Source of the DNA: Liolophura sinensis
Lineage: Eukaryota > Mollusca > Polyplacophora > Chitonida > Chitonidae
Direction of reading: 5' to 3'
Assembly: GCF_032854445.1 (NCBI RefSeq)
Contig: NC_088300.1
Span: forward strand, 42,959,682-43,023,681
DNA length: 64,000 nucleotides
The position numbers and the translations under genes were made by a program. Under the pieces are notes generated by a model, which searched no databases, had not been told where the DNA came from, and saw nothing but the letters and a program-made list of their open reading frames with translations. Shown here piece by piece: positions 22,301 to 36,000 of this stretch. Every line of letters begins with the position of its first letter. The first letter of the stretch is position 1.

Positions 22301-22747
22301 GACATGCAGGCTGTTTGATAGGAAAAGATTTTTAAGACAAAAAAAAGAAGCAAAATAAATTCCTGACGAACAGTCTAGTCGAAAGAAACTTTCTGACATT
22401 CACCACTTAATACCCTTGCCATGCTTTGGTAGAAGTTTGAATTCAAAACACTGTAGATGTTGGTGTGACTTGTTTGATTCAAAAGTTTAAACGGCTGTTA
22501 AAAAATGGTATATTAATGCAGGCTTTGACATGCCTACACTTCAGATGAATTGGGGAATCAGTGTACTGGTATAGCAAATGAAATACAGGTTAACTGACCC
22601 AACAGCTAACTGACCCAAGACATCTGGTCCCACAGTACTGAGTCATCTGGTCCAGTAGTTCAAATTATTTGGTTTAACACCACCAATGCACGATTTTACA
22701 CACTAAGATCTCTTTTGGGGAATAGCTATGATTTATACAATTTTCTG

Positions 22748-22873
22748 TAGTTTACGGATGGTTGTGGGTTTCCCCCAGGCTCTACCCGGTTTGCTCCCAC
22801 CATAATGCTGGCTGTCGTCATAAAAGTGGAATAATCTTGAGAACGGCGTAAAACACTAATCAAATAAATAAAT
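22748..22873 (+). mobile_element. SINE family B, 5'-truncated
   Basis: Body 'ggttgtgggtttcccccagg', 'ccataatgctggctgtcgtc' and tail 'aatcaaataaataaatc'. The tRNA head is absent. No clear duplication was found. Confidence 0.8.
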
Positions 22874-22886
22874 CAATCAAAATTGT

Positions 22887-22922
22887 TGATGTTAAACCCC
22901 AAGCACTCACTCACTCACTCAA
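22887..22922 (+). mobile_element. SINE family A tail remnant
   Basis: Only 'gttaaaccccaagcactcac' plus the TCAC tail remains, just downstream of a family B copy. Confidence 0.7.
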
Positions 22923-22924
22923 AA

Positions 22925-24698
22925 TTGTTGCTGTACTTGTGGTGATGTAAAATTTCCTGCATGAAATAGGTAGGCAGCCACCCGGGGCTCTGTGTAAGTA
23001 AGAGCCCTGTCTGACTCGACCACACTCCACTGCCTGCTTAGCATGGTGTGCTCCATTGGTCAACCTGATATGGTTATAAACTGGTAGGTGGCGGTTTTAT
23101 TGCCACTGACAAGACTTACATTTCCAGACTTTTGTTCAGAGTCAAATCGCCTGGCCCTAGGATCATAAAGCTAACTACAGTCTTAATTTACTTTGTAAAT
23201 GTTTGCTTTCCTGAAATAGTGTGGAATTTAATTTTAATACTAAAAGTTGTCATTGACTTTCAAGACAGAATAATATAAGTTTAGGAGTAATACCCAAAGA
23301 TTAATTCTAACTTTAATAGCTAATTTCTCCAAGGATTTTAAGTCGAGAAAATCTGTACTTAAAGCATAGTGGAGAAGATTTAGTTATATAATTTGTGGCA
23401 TGTAATCAAAATTTATTTAACCTTTGTATGTGTGAAAGTAAAGAGAAAATTAAAGAGAAAAGATAAGCTTTTTGGGGGGCCAATTTCCAAAGTTTTATTG
23501 TCCAAATGCATACATCGTTTCACTATTTGAAGTTTTTAATGTTCATCATAGATTTTTCTGAGTAATCATTTATTGTCAAAACTTTCAAAAGATCCAAAAG
23601 TTTTGAAAACTTTGGTATTCTTTTATTAATATAATTAAACCAGTAGAAGGTATATACAATAAATATTATGGGAATGTTTTTTTACCTTAGGCATTCAGGT
23701 ATATGTGTGCCAACTTTCAAAGCATTTAAATCAAGGGAGAAATAAAGGCTGGTATTTCACCAAATTACTATGTTGAAAACAGAAACTGAGAAAATGTGCA
23801 AAAATGTCTTACCAGAGACAGGTCTGTTCTCAGCAGGTAAACCTCTATGTGGGGTAAATCCTTTAATGAGGGATAACTAAGGAAACACAACTGCCTTTAT
23901 TTACAAGAAGGTACACTTTTGTCAGATTTAATATAATTAAAAACATGACTTTGGTTTTCATCTTTAATTGAGAGGAAAGATAAGAAACTGGAGAAACCAA
24001 AAATGTGAAGAAAAAAAATTTCACACCTGAGGAGTTCTGTTAACCTTAGGTGTGTGTGTGTCTTTTTAAAACAGGGGTAATGTCCACAAAGCCTATATGG
24101 GCAGGGGTGTGATCGTACAGTGGTGCAGGCTTTATAGACAAATGTTAACAGGAGGCAAACATGTACCAGAGGCATGTCTATTCACAGATGATAATCCCTC
24201 TTAGGAAGTTAATCGCCCTAATCAGTCGGCACAAAGAAAACACACAACTGCTTTGGCTCACAAAAAGTTATATGTTTAGCACAAGTTATTTGAATGTGGT
24301 TTTCATCTTTAAGCAAGAGAAAAACAATGGAATGAAAACTCTTGTGAAATAATGACTTGAATAATAAAAAAGAATTGACTATATTTCACCTCTGTCAGAT
24401 GTATTTCAGTCATGCAGTACAGGTAAGCCAATAAGCCTCCCTCTACCCACTCACAAACAAATAAATAAAATACGAAAATAATTACATGTGCAAAAAGACA
24501 TATATGCCATTAATTACGGTGTTGCTAAAGTGTACACTTATTTTTTTATGCATTATTTCAGAATCCATAGCCAGTGTTATTTCAAAATAGGAAAACAGTC
24601 ATTATTATCGTCTTTTGTGATGATATACTTAGCACTTGAATGCTTTATATTTGAAGGTTAGGTGGTTTTTCATGACCTAGATTTTTAGTTTTATAATT
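22925..24698. other. Gene-free stretch
   Basis: AT-rich intergenic or 5'-UTR-intron DNA. No exon, repeat array or RNA gene could be supported. Confidence 0.4.
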
Positions 24699-24954
24699 TT
24701 ATTTATTTATTTATTTGATTGGTGTTTTACGGCGTTCTCAAGAATATTTCACTTATACGATGGGGGCCAGCATTATGGTGGGAGAAAACTCGGAGAACCT
24801 GGGGGAAACCCACGACCATCCGCAGGTTGCAGGCAGACTTACCCACGTGCAACCGGAGAGGAAGCCAGCATGAGCTGAACTTGAACTCACAGCGACCGCA
24901 TTGGTGAGAAGCTCCTGGGTCTTTATGCTGCGCTAGCGCGCTAACCAACTGAGC
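24699..24954 (-). mobile_element. Near full-length tRNA-derived SINE, family B, with 12-bp target duplication
   Basis: The minus strand starts with the tRNA-like head 'GCTCAGTTGGTTAGCGCGCT', followed by a B-box-like 'GAGTTCAAGTTC', the conserved middle, and an (AAATA)n tail. The perfect repeat agttttataatt flanks it at 24687-24698 and 24955-24966. This copy defines the family. Confidence 0.93.
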
Positions 24955-24966
24955 AGTTTTATAATT

Positions 24967-27360
24967 AATGATGGTAAATGACATAAAATTTCACATTTGA
25001 TTAAGCTGCAAAATTTGTCTGGTTCTGCAAGTCTCGAAATTCGAGGTCATTTACCATCTCCTGACTAGGACGGCAAGCTTAGTGTAATCTCTTTGTGAAA
25101 AAACATTTTTCTTGTAAATGACCTAATGTGCGGTAAAGACAAACAATTACAGTAGAACCTCAGTGGACATTTCATTCCATATTGTGTAATCAAAATAAAT
25201 CCAAAATTAAAATTGTTTATTGATATTTAATGTAGGAAAACATGTGTGAAAAATTTTGAATGTACAGATAAATAATTAAGTGAATAAAAGTAAATATAAA
25301 TTCAAAAATGTCTATGTATTTGTACATATATTCTGAACTAATTTATAAATGCACTACATGTATCATTGGTACATTCATTATTGCCAGGTATGTTATATAA
25401 ATAAGGATTTTGCCTTTCTATAAATACATATGTGATGAACTAATGTATAAATATAATAATTTCTGATGTAAACCACTGCACATATATCATGCTATGAAAT
25501 ACCTAGTCTACTGCTAAGCCTGAAAGCTTGATCTAATTTACCATTTGTATAGCACTTAACTACTGCAGTGTCCATTGTTCAGTCATTTGATGACCACATC
25601 ACAGTTTGTGTGTACACATATGTTTCATGACCTAGTTAATTGTAAGGGTTGGATCTCTTTGTGTCAAGTATATTGGGGGTGTCCTAAACAAATCTCTGCC
25701 CAGAGGAGGCTGACTGCTCCTGTTAACCCTTAAGCTAAGTGGTCGCAGTTAACATGGCCTTATTATAGCCTCCACTGCTGTGTATTCTGGCAAAATGGTC
25801 ACCAAAATTGGTTTTTATATCTAGCACATACACAATAATGGCTTTCTCTGCTTTCACACTTCCCTCAGTCCCCAGTCACATTGTATCCTGTCCACTGCTG
25901 TGCCCAGTCAAAGGGAACAGAAGCAGTTTTCTCCGCCCTAACAAAAGCCACCCTTGGACTGTTTCCAGGAGGCATTAAGTGGTTGATGACTGGATCTATA
26001 CTGGCTATCTCATGCCCAGGGGTCCACATTGCAAGTCCACTGACCATGCAGTGACCATAGATTTGCAGTTCAGTATACCAAGTGACCTACTTAAGTATCA
26101 TTTTCACAGGTAGGAAATTAAAACTGCTTGCATGTTTGTAACAGACTGACAGTTCAATAGGAGAAACACTGAATGTATTACTGCACATCCATGTAATGAA
26201 CAAGAGCATTGTATATAAGTAAAAAAAAAAAACATATTAATTACGGGATGATGCACTGCATTATTTTATTTTCACATACCATGTTATGCCATGGATGGCT
26301 TTTGTGCAGTATTAGGTTGTATGCAGATTGAGGTCTCTGGTTAAAGCTATTGGTGTTTAGTTATGAAATGATTTCTAGTCATATAAGGACCAAAGGTGTC
26401 TCAGGTAATATAACATGATCATTACAGGGCTTTAGTTCACACCCATTTATTTTCCTCTGGCTGCTGATTAAGAGGCCTGTTAACTTGGACTGATAGGGCT
26501 CAGTCTAGGGGGTGAGGTTATAGTCTGGATAACCCTGTCCCAGGACAGGCAGGCTTAGACAGGTACTTTACAGGTGTGCTGATTGGCTCTGTTAGGGTCA
26601 TGGGAGTTGCCATCTGTACCTTAGCTCTCAAAGGCCTCCCTTGCCTCACACAAAGACCACATGGTCCAAGAATATCTCACATGGTGTATTTAAAGTACAC
26701 AGTGAACAGAACAGAGGGAAAAAAGCCTTGCTCAACATATATGTAGTGCAGAACCATCCTGCCATGTGTCCTCATTTAAAGGTATGCCACTTTCTTCCTA
26801 TCATGTTTGATTTTTAGGTACCATACATGCACATATGCCTTTGTAGCAATTTTGTTGGCTTACTGGGTATAGGGTAAAAGTTAAAAATAAATAATTAATT
26901 TTAACCTAAAATGTTGAATAGTGGTTATACATGAAGGTGCGTGTATTTTATTGCTCTTCAGTATGCATTTACATGTAGAAGAATTAATCTGCAGTTTACA
27001 CATACCTGTATGTGAACAAAGGCTTGCCAATAGAACATGTTGTACGTGTGGTGCACATTATGGAATACGCATACACCATCACTAATGGCACCCTGCAAAC
27101 ATTGCCAACATCCTCTGAATGATCCCTCTCACCGCAGCTTCCTTGGAGATTCAACATATTCCAAACATGCATCACAAAACTGTATTATATTGTCCCTAGG
27201 ACAAGCTCAGCACATCTGTGACATCATCACCAATGCCACCCAGTTCATGTATGCATGTACCCTCTGGACCCTACAGTATGACCATATATCATCCTATTGG
27301 ATGGACGCCATCATTATATCTTTTACATCATAACGATACGATATGATTTTACCCTCCATG
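24967..27360. other. Gene-free stretch
   Basis: No supported exon. The open stretch at 27037-27333 has no domain or splice context. Confidence 0.4.
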
Positions 27361-27364
27361 ATCT

Positions 27365-28560
27365 GCATTCATTGGAACCATCATCAATCATCACATCTAC
27401 AGCCCCACATTGTCTTGTCCTGTGGACATAATCAAATCTCCCACATGTACATCACCATGTAACATACCATGTCATCTTATCCTGTGGACATCATTATAAT
27501 CATATCTCCTACTTCACCAGCATAAAGCATCATCTTACTCTGCAGGCATCATCATCATCCTCGTCTCCTGATTACCAGCATACCACATGGTCTTGTCCTG
27601 CTGTCATCATCATCATCATATCTCCTACATCACCAGCATACCACATGATCTTGTCCTGCTGTCATCATCATCTTATCTCCTACATTACAAACGTACCACA
27701 TGGTCAGAGTTGTCCTGTTGAGATCATCTTCATCATGTCTCCTACATCACCAGCATACCACATGATCTTGTCCTGCTGTCATCATCATCATCATATCTCC
27801 TACATCACCAGCATACCATATGGTCTTGTCCTGCTGTCATCATCATCATCATATCTCCTACATCACCAGCATACCATATGGTCTTGTCCTGCTGTCATCG
27901 TCATCATATCTCCTACATCACCAGCATACCACATGGTCAGAGTTGTCCTGTTGAGATCATCTTCATCATGTCTCCTACATCACCAGCATACCACATGATC
28001 TTGTCCTACTGACATCGTCATCATATCTCCTACATCATCAGCTTACTACATGGTCTTATCCTGTTGACATCATCATCATGTCTCCTACATACCACATGGT
28101 CTTGTCCTCCTGTCATCATCATCTTATCTCCTACATCACCAGCATGCCATATGGTCTTGTCCTGTTGATATCATCATCATATCTCCTACATCACCAGCAT
28201 ACCATATGGTCTTGTCCTGCTGTCATCATCATCATATCTCCTACATCACCAGAATACCACATGGTCAGTGTTGTGCTGTTGAGATCATCTTCATCATGTC
28301 TCCTACATCACCAGCATACCACATGGTCTTGTCCTGCTGTCATCATCATCTTATCTCCTTCATTACAAACGTACCACATGGTCAGAGTTGTCCTGTTGAG
28401 ATCATCTTCATCATGTCTCCTACATCACCAGCCTGCTGCATCATCTTGCTCTACAGACATCATCATCCTATCTCCTACATGGTCAGCGTACTGTACCACA
28501 TCATCTAAATATCCAGTGAATATCATCATCATCATATCTGCTTCCTCGCCTGCATATGAC
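27365..28560. repeat. CAT-rich minisatellite, about 58-70-bp units
   Basis: Roughly eighteen imperfect units of 'ctcctacatcaccagcatac', 'catggtcttgtcctg', then a run of two to five CAT triplets. Adjacent clean units at about 27797 and 27855 are 58 bp apart. Another unit type carries 'gtcagagttgtcctgttgag'. Differences in CAT number make the length variable. Open frames of up to 194 codons (His- and Ser-rich) are by-products of the CAT repeats and lack any domain. Confidence 0.88.
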
Positions 28561-29600
28561 ATTTACTTTCCCTTAAAGAGACGTAAAATCCAACTTTATT
28601 TTCTCAACCTAGTACATGTAGATGGCTTTATTTTTGTCCTGAATCCCTGTATAACAGGGTGATTTTTCCAGTTGTCAGGTATGCCTATGGACATGCGCAT
28701 GTTTATATATTACATGAATATGACTACATGCTTCTGTCTTCCTGGTTTTGACTCTGGTTTATCTTTGACCATGGATTTTCTGTCACCATTCTTTATCTTT
28801 TGGCATAGTGTTTTCCTGGTACGTGCCAGAGCCGTCAAGTATTCAGGATACACACAATATAAACAAATCTAGGAAACAAATACACTGTAGGTAAATCATT
28901 TTACAATTCTCTGGAAGTGCTATTTTGTAATTAAACAGTTATGTATAAATTTATACATGTACATGTAATATTGAACTTTGCTACAAATATATACACACTG
29001 TATGTTGTCTGTGTTGTTATCAGTATGAGGAAGTCCAGTACAATGACTGAGCTAGTATGTGTCATCAGTGTGTTTACATTTGTAGCTTAGGTCATACAGT
29101 TGTGTTTTAGTAAAAAGAGGGATTAGTAAAAAGACCCAGGGATACTGGGTGTCTACAATGTATAACCCCCCCCCCCACCCCCCACCCCCTTGTCAGCTGA
29201 TCAAATGCCCTGGGCAGAGTGCCAACTTTACACACACACACACTGGTTTTGGAGATTTGCCACCTTTGTGGTCCTGTTTATACTTGTGACCTGATTTTGG
29301 GGATTAACCTTTCCAATGTCTATTAGAAAAAATAATCCATCGCTATGCATATTTGTTTGGTCCAGTGCGTATCTCCTGTATTCTAATACGTAATAACTAT
29401 ATGATGGTGACCAAGGTACATGCAGTAAGTATATTGTCTGTATGTGTGAGATTTGTGGTCACTTGAACTGTTCTAACATTTATATTTGGGTTAGTAATTA
29501 AGTTATGACAGGATTAGAAACAACGCAGTTGGCAAACCCACATCATGCATTGTGTATGGTGTTCTGGGTGTGTAGCATGAAGATCTTATGAACACCAGAG
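28561..29600. other. Gene-free stretch with a poly-C/G tract
   Basis: No exon is seen. A C-rich run at about 29167-29189 (ccccccccccaccccccacc) could form a G-quadruplex on the minus strand. Confidence 0.4.
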
Positions 29601-29604
29601 GTAT

Positions 29605-29844
29605 ATTTATTTTTTTATTTGAGTGGTGTTTTACGCTGTACTCAAGAATATTTCACTTATACGATGGCAGCCAGCATTATGGTGGGAGGAAACAAGGCAC
29701 AGTCCGGGGGAAACCCACAACCATCCGCAGGTTGCTGCCTGACCTTCCCACGTACAGCTGGAGAGAAAGCCAGGATGAGCTGGACTTGAACTCACAGCAA
29801 CCGCATTGGTGAGAGGCTCCCGGGTCATTACGCTGCCCTACCAC
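29605..29844 (-). mobile_element. tRNA-derived SINE, family B, near full length
   Basis: Body as in the 24.7-kb copy, with the tRNA-head region ending at 'cattacgctgccctacc'. The head is slightly shortened. Direct repeats aggtatat at about 29599-29606 and 29845-29852 (ccagaggtatat against ccacaggtatat) look like an aged duplication. Confidence 0.85.
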
Positions 29845-29852
29845 AGGTATAT

Positions 29853-31380
29853 ATGCATACATTTATCTACTCTATATTGTGTACCTTAAGTTTGTTTACA
29901 TACATGAGATGTTCATGAATTAATGCTTCTCAACTATGGTGCAATACATCCTCATTAATCATCAAGATCTTTGTTAATCAGTCAAATATGCAACAAAGCT
30001 AGTAAAATGCAAATATACATACTAGTCTGACAGATACGCAATCATATCGTGTGTGACAGTTTGTCAGAAAACACCAGTAATGAACATAATTATAGTTCTC
30101 ATGTTAAGTTACATCTAAGATATTTTTTGTAATCAACTAGTAAGGGTGCCAGCTGTTCACAATGCATTAAAAATTATAATACAAATTATGTAGGTAAGAC
30201 TGTTAATCATTGATACCAGTCTTGTTATAAACTTAACAAAAGTAGGTCGACTTTTATCAGTTCATATTAAAGTTAATGTCCAGCATAACAGTTGGCACAG
30301 ATGTACTGTGAAGGTTCTATTCAGTTACTGTTGATGTCACTTATCATAGTGCCATTAGGTTAGTTGTAAATGTTTTTAAGCACTTTATTTATCCATGTGC
30401 GTGGTGTCCAAAATATCCACATGGTGTCTAGAATATCCTCATATGATGTCCAAAACATCCACACAGAATGTCCAAAATGTCCACACATTATGTCCAAAAT
30501 TTATATGTTGTGTAAAACATGACAAACCATTATACTCCATTTCTTTGAATAACAAATTCCATGTATGAAATTAAGAAAGGCTTCCTGGTTTTTTGTCTTT
30601 AGTCCACGTCCTGTTTTTACACTGATATGTATTACATGTACATTTATGTATCTGCAGTACCATGAAAGGTATCAGTATGTGTTTAAAGCAATCATACACA
30701 ACGGAGAGCTGGTGCATTGAATTTGTCTATAAGTAATAAGGATATAACGTAATCTGAACGAAAAGATAAAAATTGACTTAGCTGTGTGAAAACAGCTAAG
30801 GTAACATGTAGTAGGCCATTCTTTTAAAATAATTCATTAAGGTGTGGATGCTCCAGTACCAATGCTACATGTCTTTTCCCAAAATATTCTGCAGTGTCAT
30901 TTAAAGGCATGTACATTGTGCTTGTGGCTAGTAGGCACATATAAAGATATACGGAATAAATATGATAATGGAACGGTTCAGGCATGCCTGCCTGACTTGA
31001 CGACATCGGCTGGGCAGTCTGCCATCTGGCTTTTCACAGTTTGATGTGACAGTCTATGGCTGGGCCACATATGGACATTGTTACAATCATTTATATGCTT
31101 TATTAAAAGGAAAAAAGTGTTTTATTTTGGGTTAAAAGGTTGACCTGTATTACAGTTCTATTTTCTACCTCCATTATGTGCTGATTATATCCCTGTGAAA
31201 GTATATACAGGTATACATGTATGGCCCAGTTTGGTAACAGTTTCTTTAAGAGTTAGTCAAACTTCATACTGGCATAGTAGGCAGTTTAACATAGAACAAT
31301 CACTGCTGTCTAGTTTGGTTACTCTCTGATACTCTGTTAAGATGAAATTTACATTCAGTGTGGAATTACTTACATCAACA
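29853..31380. other. Gene-free stretch with short phrase repeats
   Basis: A degenerate run built on 'atgtccaaaatatccacac' (about 27 bp, 4-5 copies) occupies roughly 30405-30515. Otherwise nothing is recognisable. Confidence 0.5.
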
Positions 31381-31390
31381 TGGTAAGCAT

Positions 31391-31570
31391 TATTTATTTA
31401 TTTATTTATTTTGATTGGTGTTTTACGCCGTACTCAAGAATATTTCACTTATACGACGGCGGCCAGCATTATGGTGGGAGGAAACCGGGCAAAGCCCGGG
31501 GGGAAACCCATGACCATCCGCAAGTTGCTGGAAGACCTTCCCAAATACAACCGGCGAGGAAGCCAGCATG
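31391..31570 (-). mobile_element. SINE family B, 5'-truncated, with 10-bp target duplication
   Basis: Starts with the (tttatt)n tail and ends at 'gaggaagccagcatg', so the tRNA head is missing. The direct repeat tggtaagcat occurs at 31381-31390 and 31571-31580. It faces the plus-strand copy at 31.84 kb. Confidence 0.9.
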
Positions 31571-31839
31571 TGGTAAGCATAAGGGTTTGTACATATATTT
31601 TTACATGTAAGAGGAACATGTATAGAACTTTACATGTATAGAACTGTCTGTGGTTTGTCTAAAATATTAATTTTTTAAATATGGTTATTCGTTAAACTAT
31701 ATGTCTGATGCCAAATGGTTTAATTTAAAGTTGTGGGCTCGATCGTCTTTTATACATGTACACTAAAATGCATTTTCTGATTTCCACGTGTACTTGTATT
31801 TCTTTCTATTATAAAGTATAAAAATTTCTGCTGAGAGGG

Positions 31840-32068
31840 TTAGTCCACCAGCATGGCATAGGAGCCTCTCACCGATGTAGTTGCTGTGAGTTCTAGTCCA
31901 GCTCATGCTGGCTTCTTCTCTGGCCGTCTGTGGGTAGGTCTACCAGCAATCTGCGGGTGGTCATGGGTTTCCTCGGGCTCTACTCGGTTTCTTCAGACCA
32001 CAATGCTGGCCACCATTGTATAAATGAAATATTATTCTAAAAATATCAATGAAATAAATAAATAAAAC
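31840..32068 (+). mobile_element. SINE family B, diverged, with partial tRNA head
   Basis: Begins near 'gggttagtccaccagcatgg' (altered head), continues through 'gctcatgctggcttcttc' and 'caatgctggccaccattgta', and ends in AAATA repeats. Divergence is clearly higher than in the 24.7-kb copy. Confidence 0.8.
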
Positions 32069-33066
32069 TTTTCCTTTGGTGACACATAAATGTACCACAC
32101 ACATTTTGAAGGGGCCATTAAATGAGGGTTAGCATATCATAAATATTTATGTAAATTAATTGTCACTAATGTTTTTGACATAAAAGTCTAGAATGATAAC
32201 GTTTTTGTAAAGAATAAACTCTCTCTCTTCGTAGCACTACGGTATTGTCTCTCCTGTAAGAAACATTTTAGGAAGTAAACAATATTTTACATCTATATTT
32301 GGTATATTTGCTAGATACGGCTTCAATATCACTAAGAAAAAATGGAATATTTTTGGTGAAATTTTACGGTAAGCTTGATCAGAATGGCAGCTGCAAAGAA
32401 CTTTACACGGTGCAAAAAGGTATGCCAAAGGCGAATTAAGCATCAGCATACGTTCATAATTACATTGTGCAGGTATGTGAAGTGAATATTAATCCCAGTA
32501 CCATTGGTTATAAATATATTTACTGGAAAGTGATATTGAGCCTAGACAAATTAGACACAGGAGCTGTGTCACAAAATGGGACAAAAACATAAAACTAATG
32601 TCACAAACTCCAGTTTTGTCCGATGGTTCCTTGAACAATTTGTGTACATACATGTGTAATCCACACTTAGGCAGTTGCGTGACGGTGAGCAGTTGTTCCC
32701 CTTGTCTGGGTAATTAGCCTGTCAGGAAGAAAAGCGATATGTGATTCATGTGACATAGTCAGGGATCCATTGGCTGAGGAGGGATGTCTTACCTGAAGAC
32801 GTCATGTCCTATACCTGGACAACTAAGGCCATCTCAGGTGTGTAGAATTACAGGTACCTCTTTTCACACTGGATTCTGTGTGATCACCTGCTCAGATTAA
32901 GGACGGATAAACATATAATGTTACCTCTATGTTCATTGGCGCTATCAAGAGCTCTGTAAGCTTTATGATTTCCATCTGAAAGTCTTTCTTTATGGAAAGG
33001 CCTAATGTGCTTTTTTTTTCTGTTTTTTTCCTTTCTGTTGTTACATCACTGTCATTATCTATTTCA
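32069..33066. other. Stretch upstream of the first identified MAP3K19-like exon
   Basis: No coding exon is seen. The right end carries a long pyrimidine tract (33005-33060) followed by TTTCAG at 33061-33066, a strong splice acceptor. This DNA is therefore intron, and at least one 5'-UTR exon lies further left. Confidence 0.55.
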
Positions 33067-36000
33067 GCAAATGAGACCTGGAAACCATGGTGATGAAAAT
33101 AATTAAGACACCTGAGTTTTACCCAGAATGCCAGAGGAACGACAAACAACGGGTTATCTATCAGGACAGGGCACAGACCCTCCGAAACCCAAACTGGCGT
33201 CGGGGAAATACTACGATATTGCGGCGACGCTATTTAGCACTGGTCGTTCAGGGGAATTGGTGGATCTGTTTATAGCAGCTGCCAGGGTAAGCATGAGAAA
33301 TACAACATTAGGAAAACACTGGTCAGATACATGTAGACCTGATTTTCTGCTGACAGAATCTACATTCACAATATACAATACATGCACATGCATTCATTTG
33401 TAGAATGGCTAAAATTCTGTCAATTGGGCTCCCTTAAACTCCCGTGGTTTATTTATTTGTTCACTTGCACAAAGCTTGATTCGCCTCCGCAAGCAAGGCT
33501 TGCTGGAGGACAGTAATCAGTTTCACTTGTGATTTAAACCCTTCAAAAATTTGTTCCGGTAGTTGTAGATGGTCTTAACACAATTCTCTTATCTGCAAGT
33601 CCTGTATTTATACTTTGCTTTGGATTCATATTGTGGGTTGTTGTTTTTTTTCCCTCCACACAGACAGACTGAATGTCAAACTTACATTTTCTTTCACCTA
33701 GATAGGACCTTTCTATTGTGTAATGTTTTATATCCTGGAGAGGACTTTTCAAATTATTATAAAGCAACTAGACTGATTTTAATAATTAAAAAAGTAAAAT
33801 CGATGTAATTTAAATCTGTCTGTTGAAACAGTATCACATCCATATATTCATAACACCCTAATTTCTATACGATGAATTTATGTTGGTTAGGATGGGGATT
33901 ACAGTCGAATAGAGAGCTTGGTGCAGAGGCGTGGAGATGCGGTGGTCAGTGTGGATGTGAAGGACAAACGGACAGGCAACACTGCTCTTATCTGGGCAGC
34001 CAAACGAGGACACAACAAGGTCAGGCTTAATTACTGTCTACAAGTTAAAAATTTACCCAAAAAGTTCATTTTGAGAGGCAGATGATTTGGTCAGAAAATA
34101 TTAGTTTTGGTGCTGGAACTTAAATTTTGTCCAGTAAGATAAATTCATGTAGTACTGTTAGAATTATAATCTATTCAGTCACAAGGCGTTACCTCAGGTA
34201 AAAAATAATTAAAATGATATGTTTTCTTATCCCATGTATTCCATAAAATTGGTGAATTGCATTATGATTAGAGTTAAATTACATTAAAAAAAAAAGTGCA
34301 GGAAGTAAAAAATTGATGGCATTAAATCATGATTTTAAGAATAAGTTGATAATATTACCCCTGATATCATACACTATAACTTTGCTGGTGCATGTCTTTG
34401 ATCAGATGTCCTTTTGCATCCTGTACAGTCTACATGTAGTAAATTTAACAGAACTAGATTACTTTTCATACACGTTCTGACAAATTTTGTTGTTGCAAAT
34501 TGTTCAGTGATGGAATATTGTGGAGAAAACATTACTGCTAGTAGCTGTTGCTTGTCAACTATAATATTTAGTAGTGGATTAAAAAGGAGCTCCAAGTAGA
34601 AAATTACAATCTTATGTGTCATAAAAACGTTTTTCTTTCTGAAGTAATGGTATCATCTAGCACATGCCTATACAAGAGACGAATTCAGATTCAGTCATTT
34701 AACAAAAGATCTTTTGGTAATGCAGATAGTACAGTTGCTTCTCAAACATGGCGCAGATGTTACTTTGAAAAACTATGACGGGAAGACAGCGGTAGAGGTT
34801 GCCTCCCCAGGTATCAAGACGCTGTTACTGGACGCGGTGGCTCAGACCAGTCTGTCTGTGCATCAGCGTCTCCTACAGGCAGCGTGGCAGGGCAACGCTG
34901 TCATGGTTAAGCAACTCTTGGTGAGATAATATGTCTTCTTTATTAACCATCCTAGGGCCATCATTAAAATTATGTTATTGAGAGTACCTAACTGACCCTC
35001 CATAAAGGGACCTAAACCAAAATGTTTAAAGCATTGATAGAAAAGTTGTTCTCTCTTGATGTAACTTTCATCAAAATCAATGTCTTTTTCATTCTTCATA
35101 ATAAAAAACCAAACCATATTTTTCCCTACCATATTTTTCTTAATAGGGTTTCTTACACCCAGAGAAGAATAGAAAAAAATGGCCTTCATGGCCTTATGGC
35201 TATGCTACTATGTATTACTTTATTTTGTGTATATATTTATTTTATATTTTACCATGGTAATGACAACATTAGAAGAGTGTTTGATATAATGTTTCAGATT
35301 TGTACAAATTATGATTTTTTTTGTTTTCTTCATAAATACTTACTTTGTTATCATTTAAATTTCGTGTCCATCTTTATTCTTTTGTGGGGAACAATATCAG
35401 AATGAAATGCATATTCACAGTTCTGTATTGTTAACAAAATTTGATGCCCTCGTTCATGAAGAATCAATTTTTTGGTCAAAACTAATGTTTTAAACGGATA
35501 TTTATTTGCAGTCTGAGAATAAGGTGCTTGACATAGACTGTCAGAACAGTGATGGGTTAACTCCCCTGATGCTGCTGTGCCGTGACCTCCGGCTGTTTGA
35601 GAGGTTATCTGTACAGTTACACCGGGACTACAACCCTGCCCATGTACTGGCCATTCTTCTCGACCACCGAGCGTAAGGCTCTTATCTCTTATTTATACCT
35701 TTTATTTAAAATTAAGGATGATTTGTTCAGGGATAATTTCAGTATTATTCTGTAGGATACAATTGCCACCTTCATACAAGGTGACAGCTAGTCATTATTA
35801 TTTCAGCATCCATCTCATTTTGTCAATGTTATCATAAATTTTCAAATAGGAATATAGAAAAGCAAAACTACATGTACTTTCTCAAGATCTTCTCCAGGCC
35901 AGTAAAATTCTAAATTCTGTGGTTATAGCAGAAAATGTTAATACTTCTATGTTGAACTTTTATGACTGATGAGTCAGCATATGTATTGTATTTCATATGT

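Noticed and set aside
27365..28560. Possible CRISPR-like direct repeat array
   Set aside because: Units are contiguous and diverged with no unique spacers, in an animal genome.
28078..28662. A 194-codon His/Ser-rich ORF
   Set aside because: It is generated by CAT triplets and the 58-70-bp minisatellite, with several frames open in parallel.
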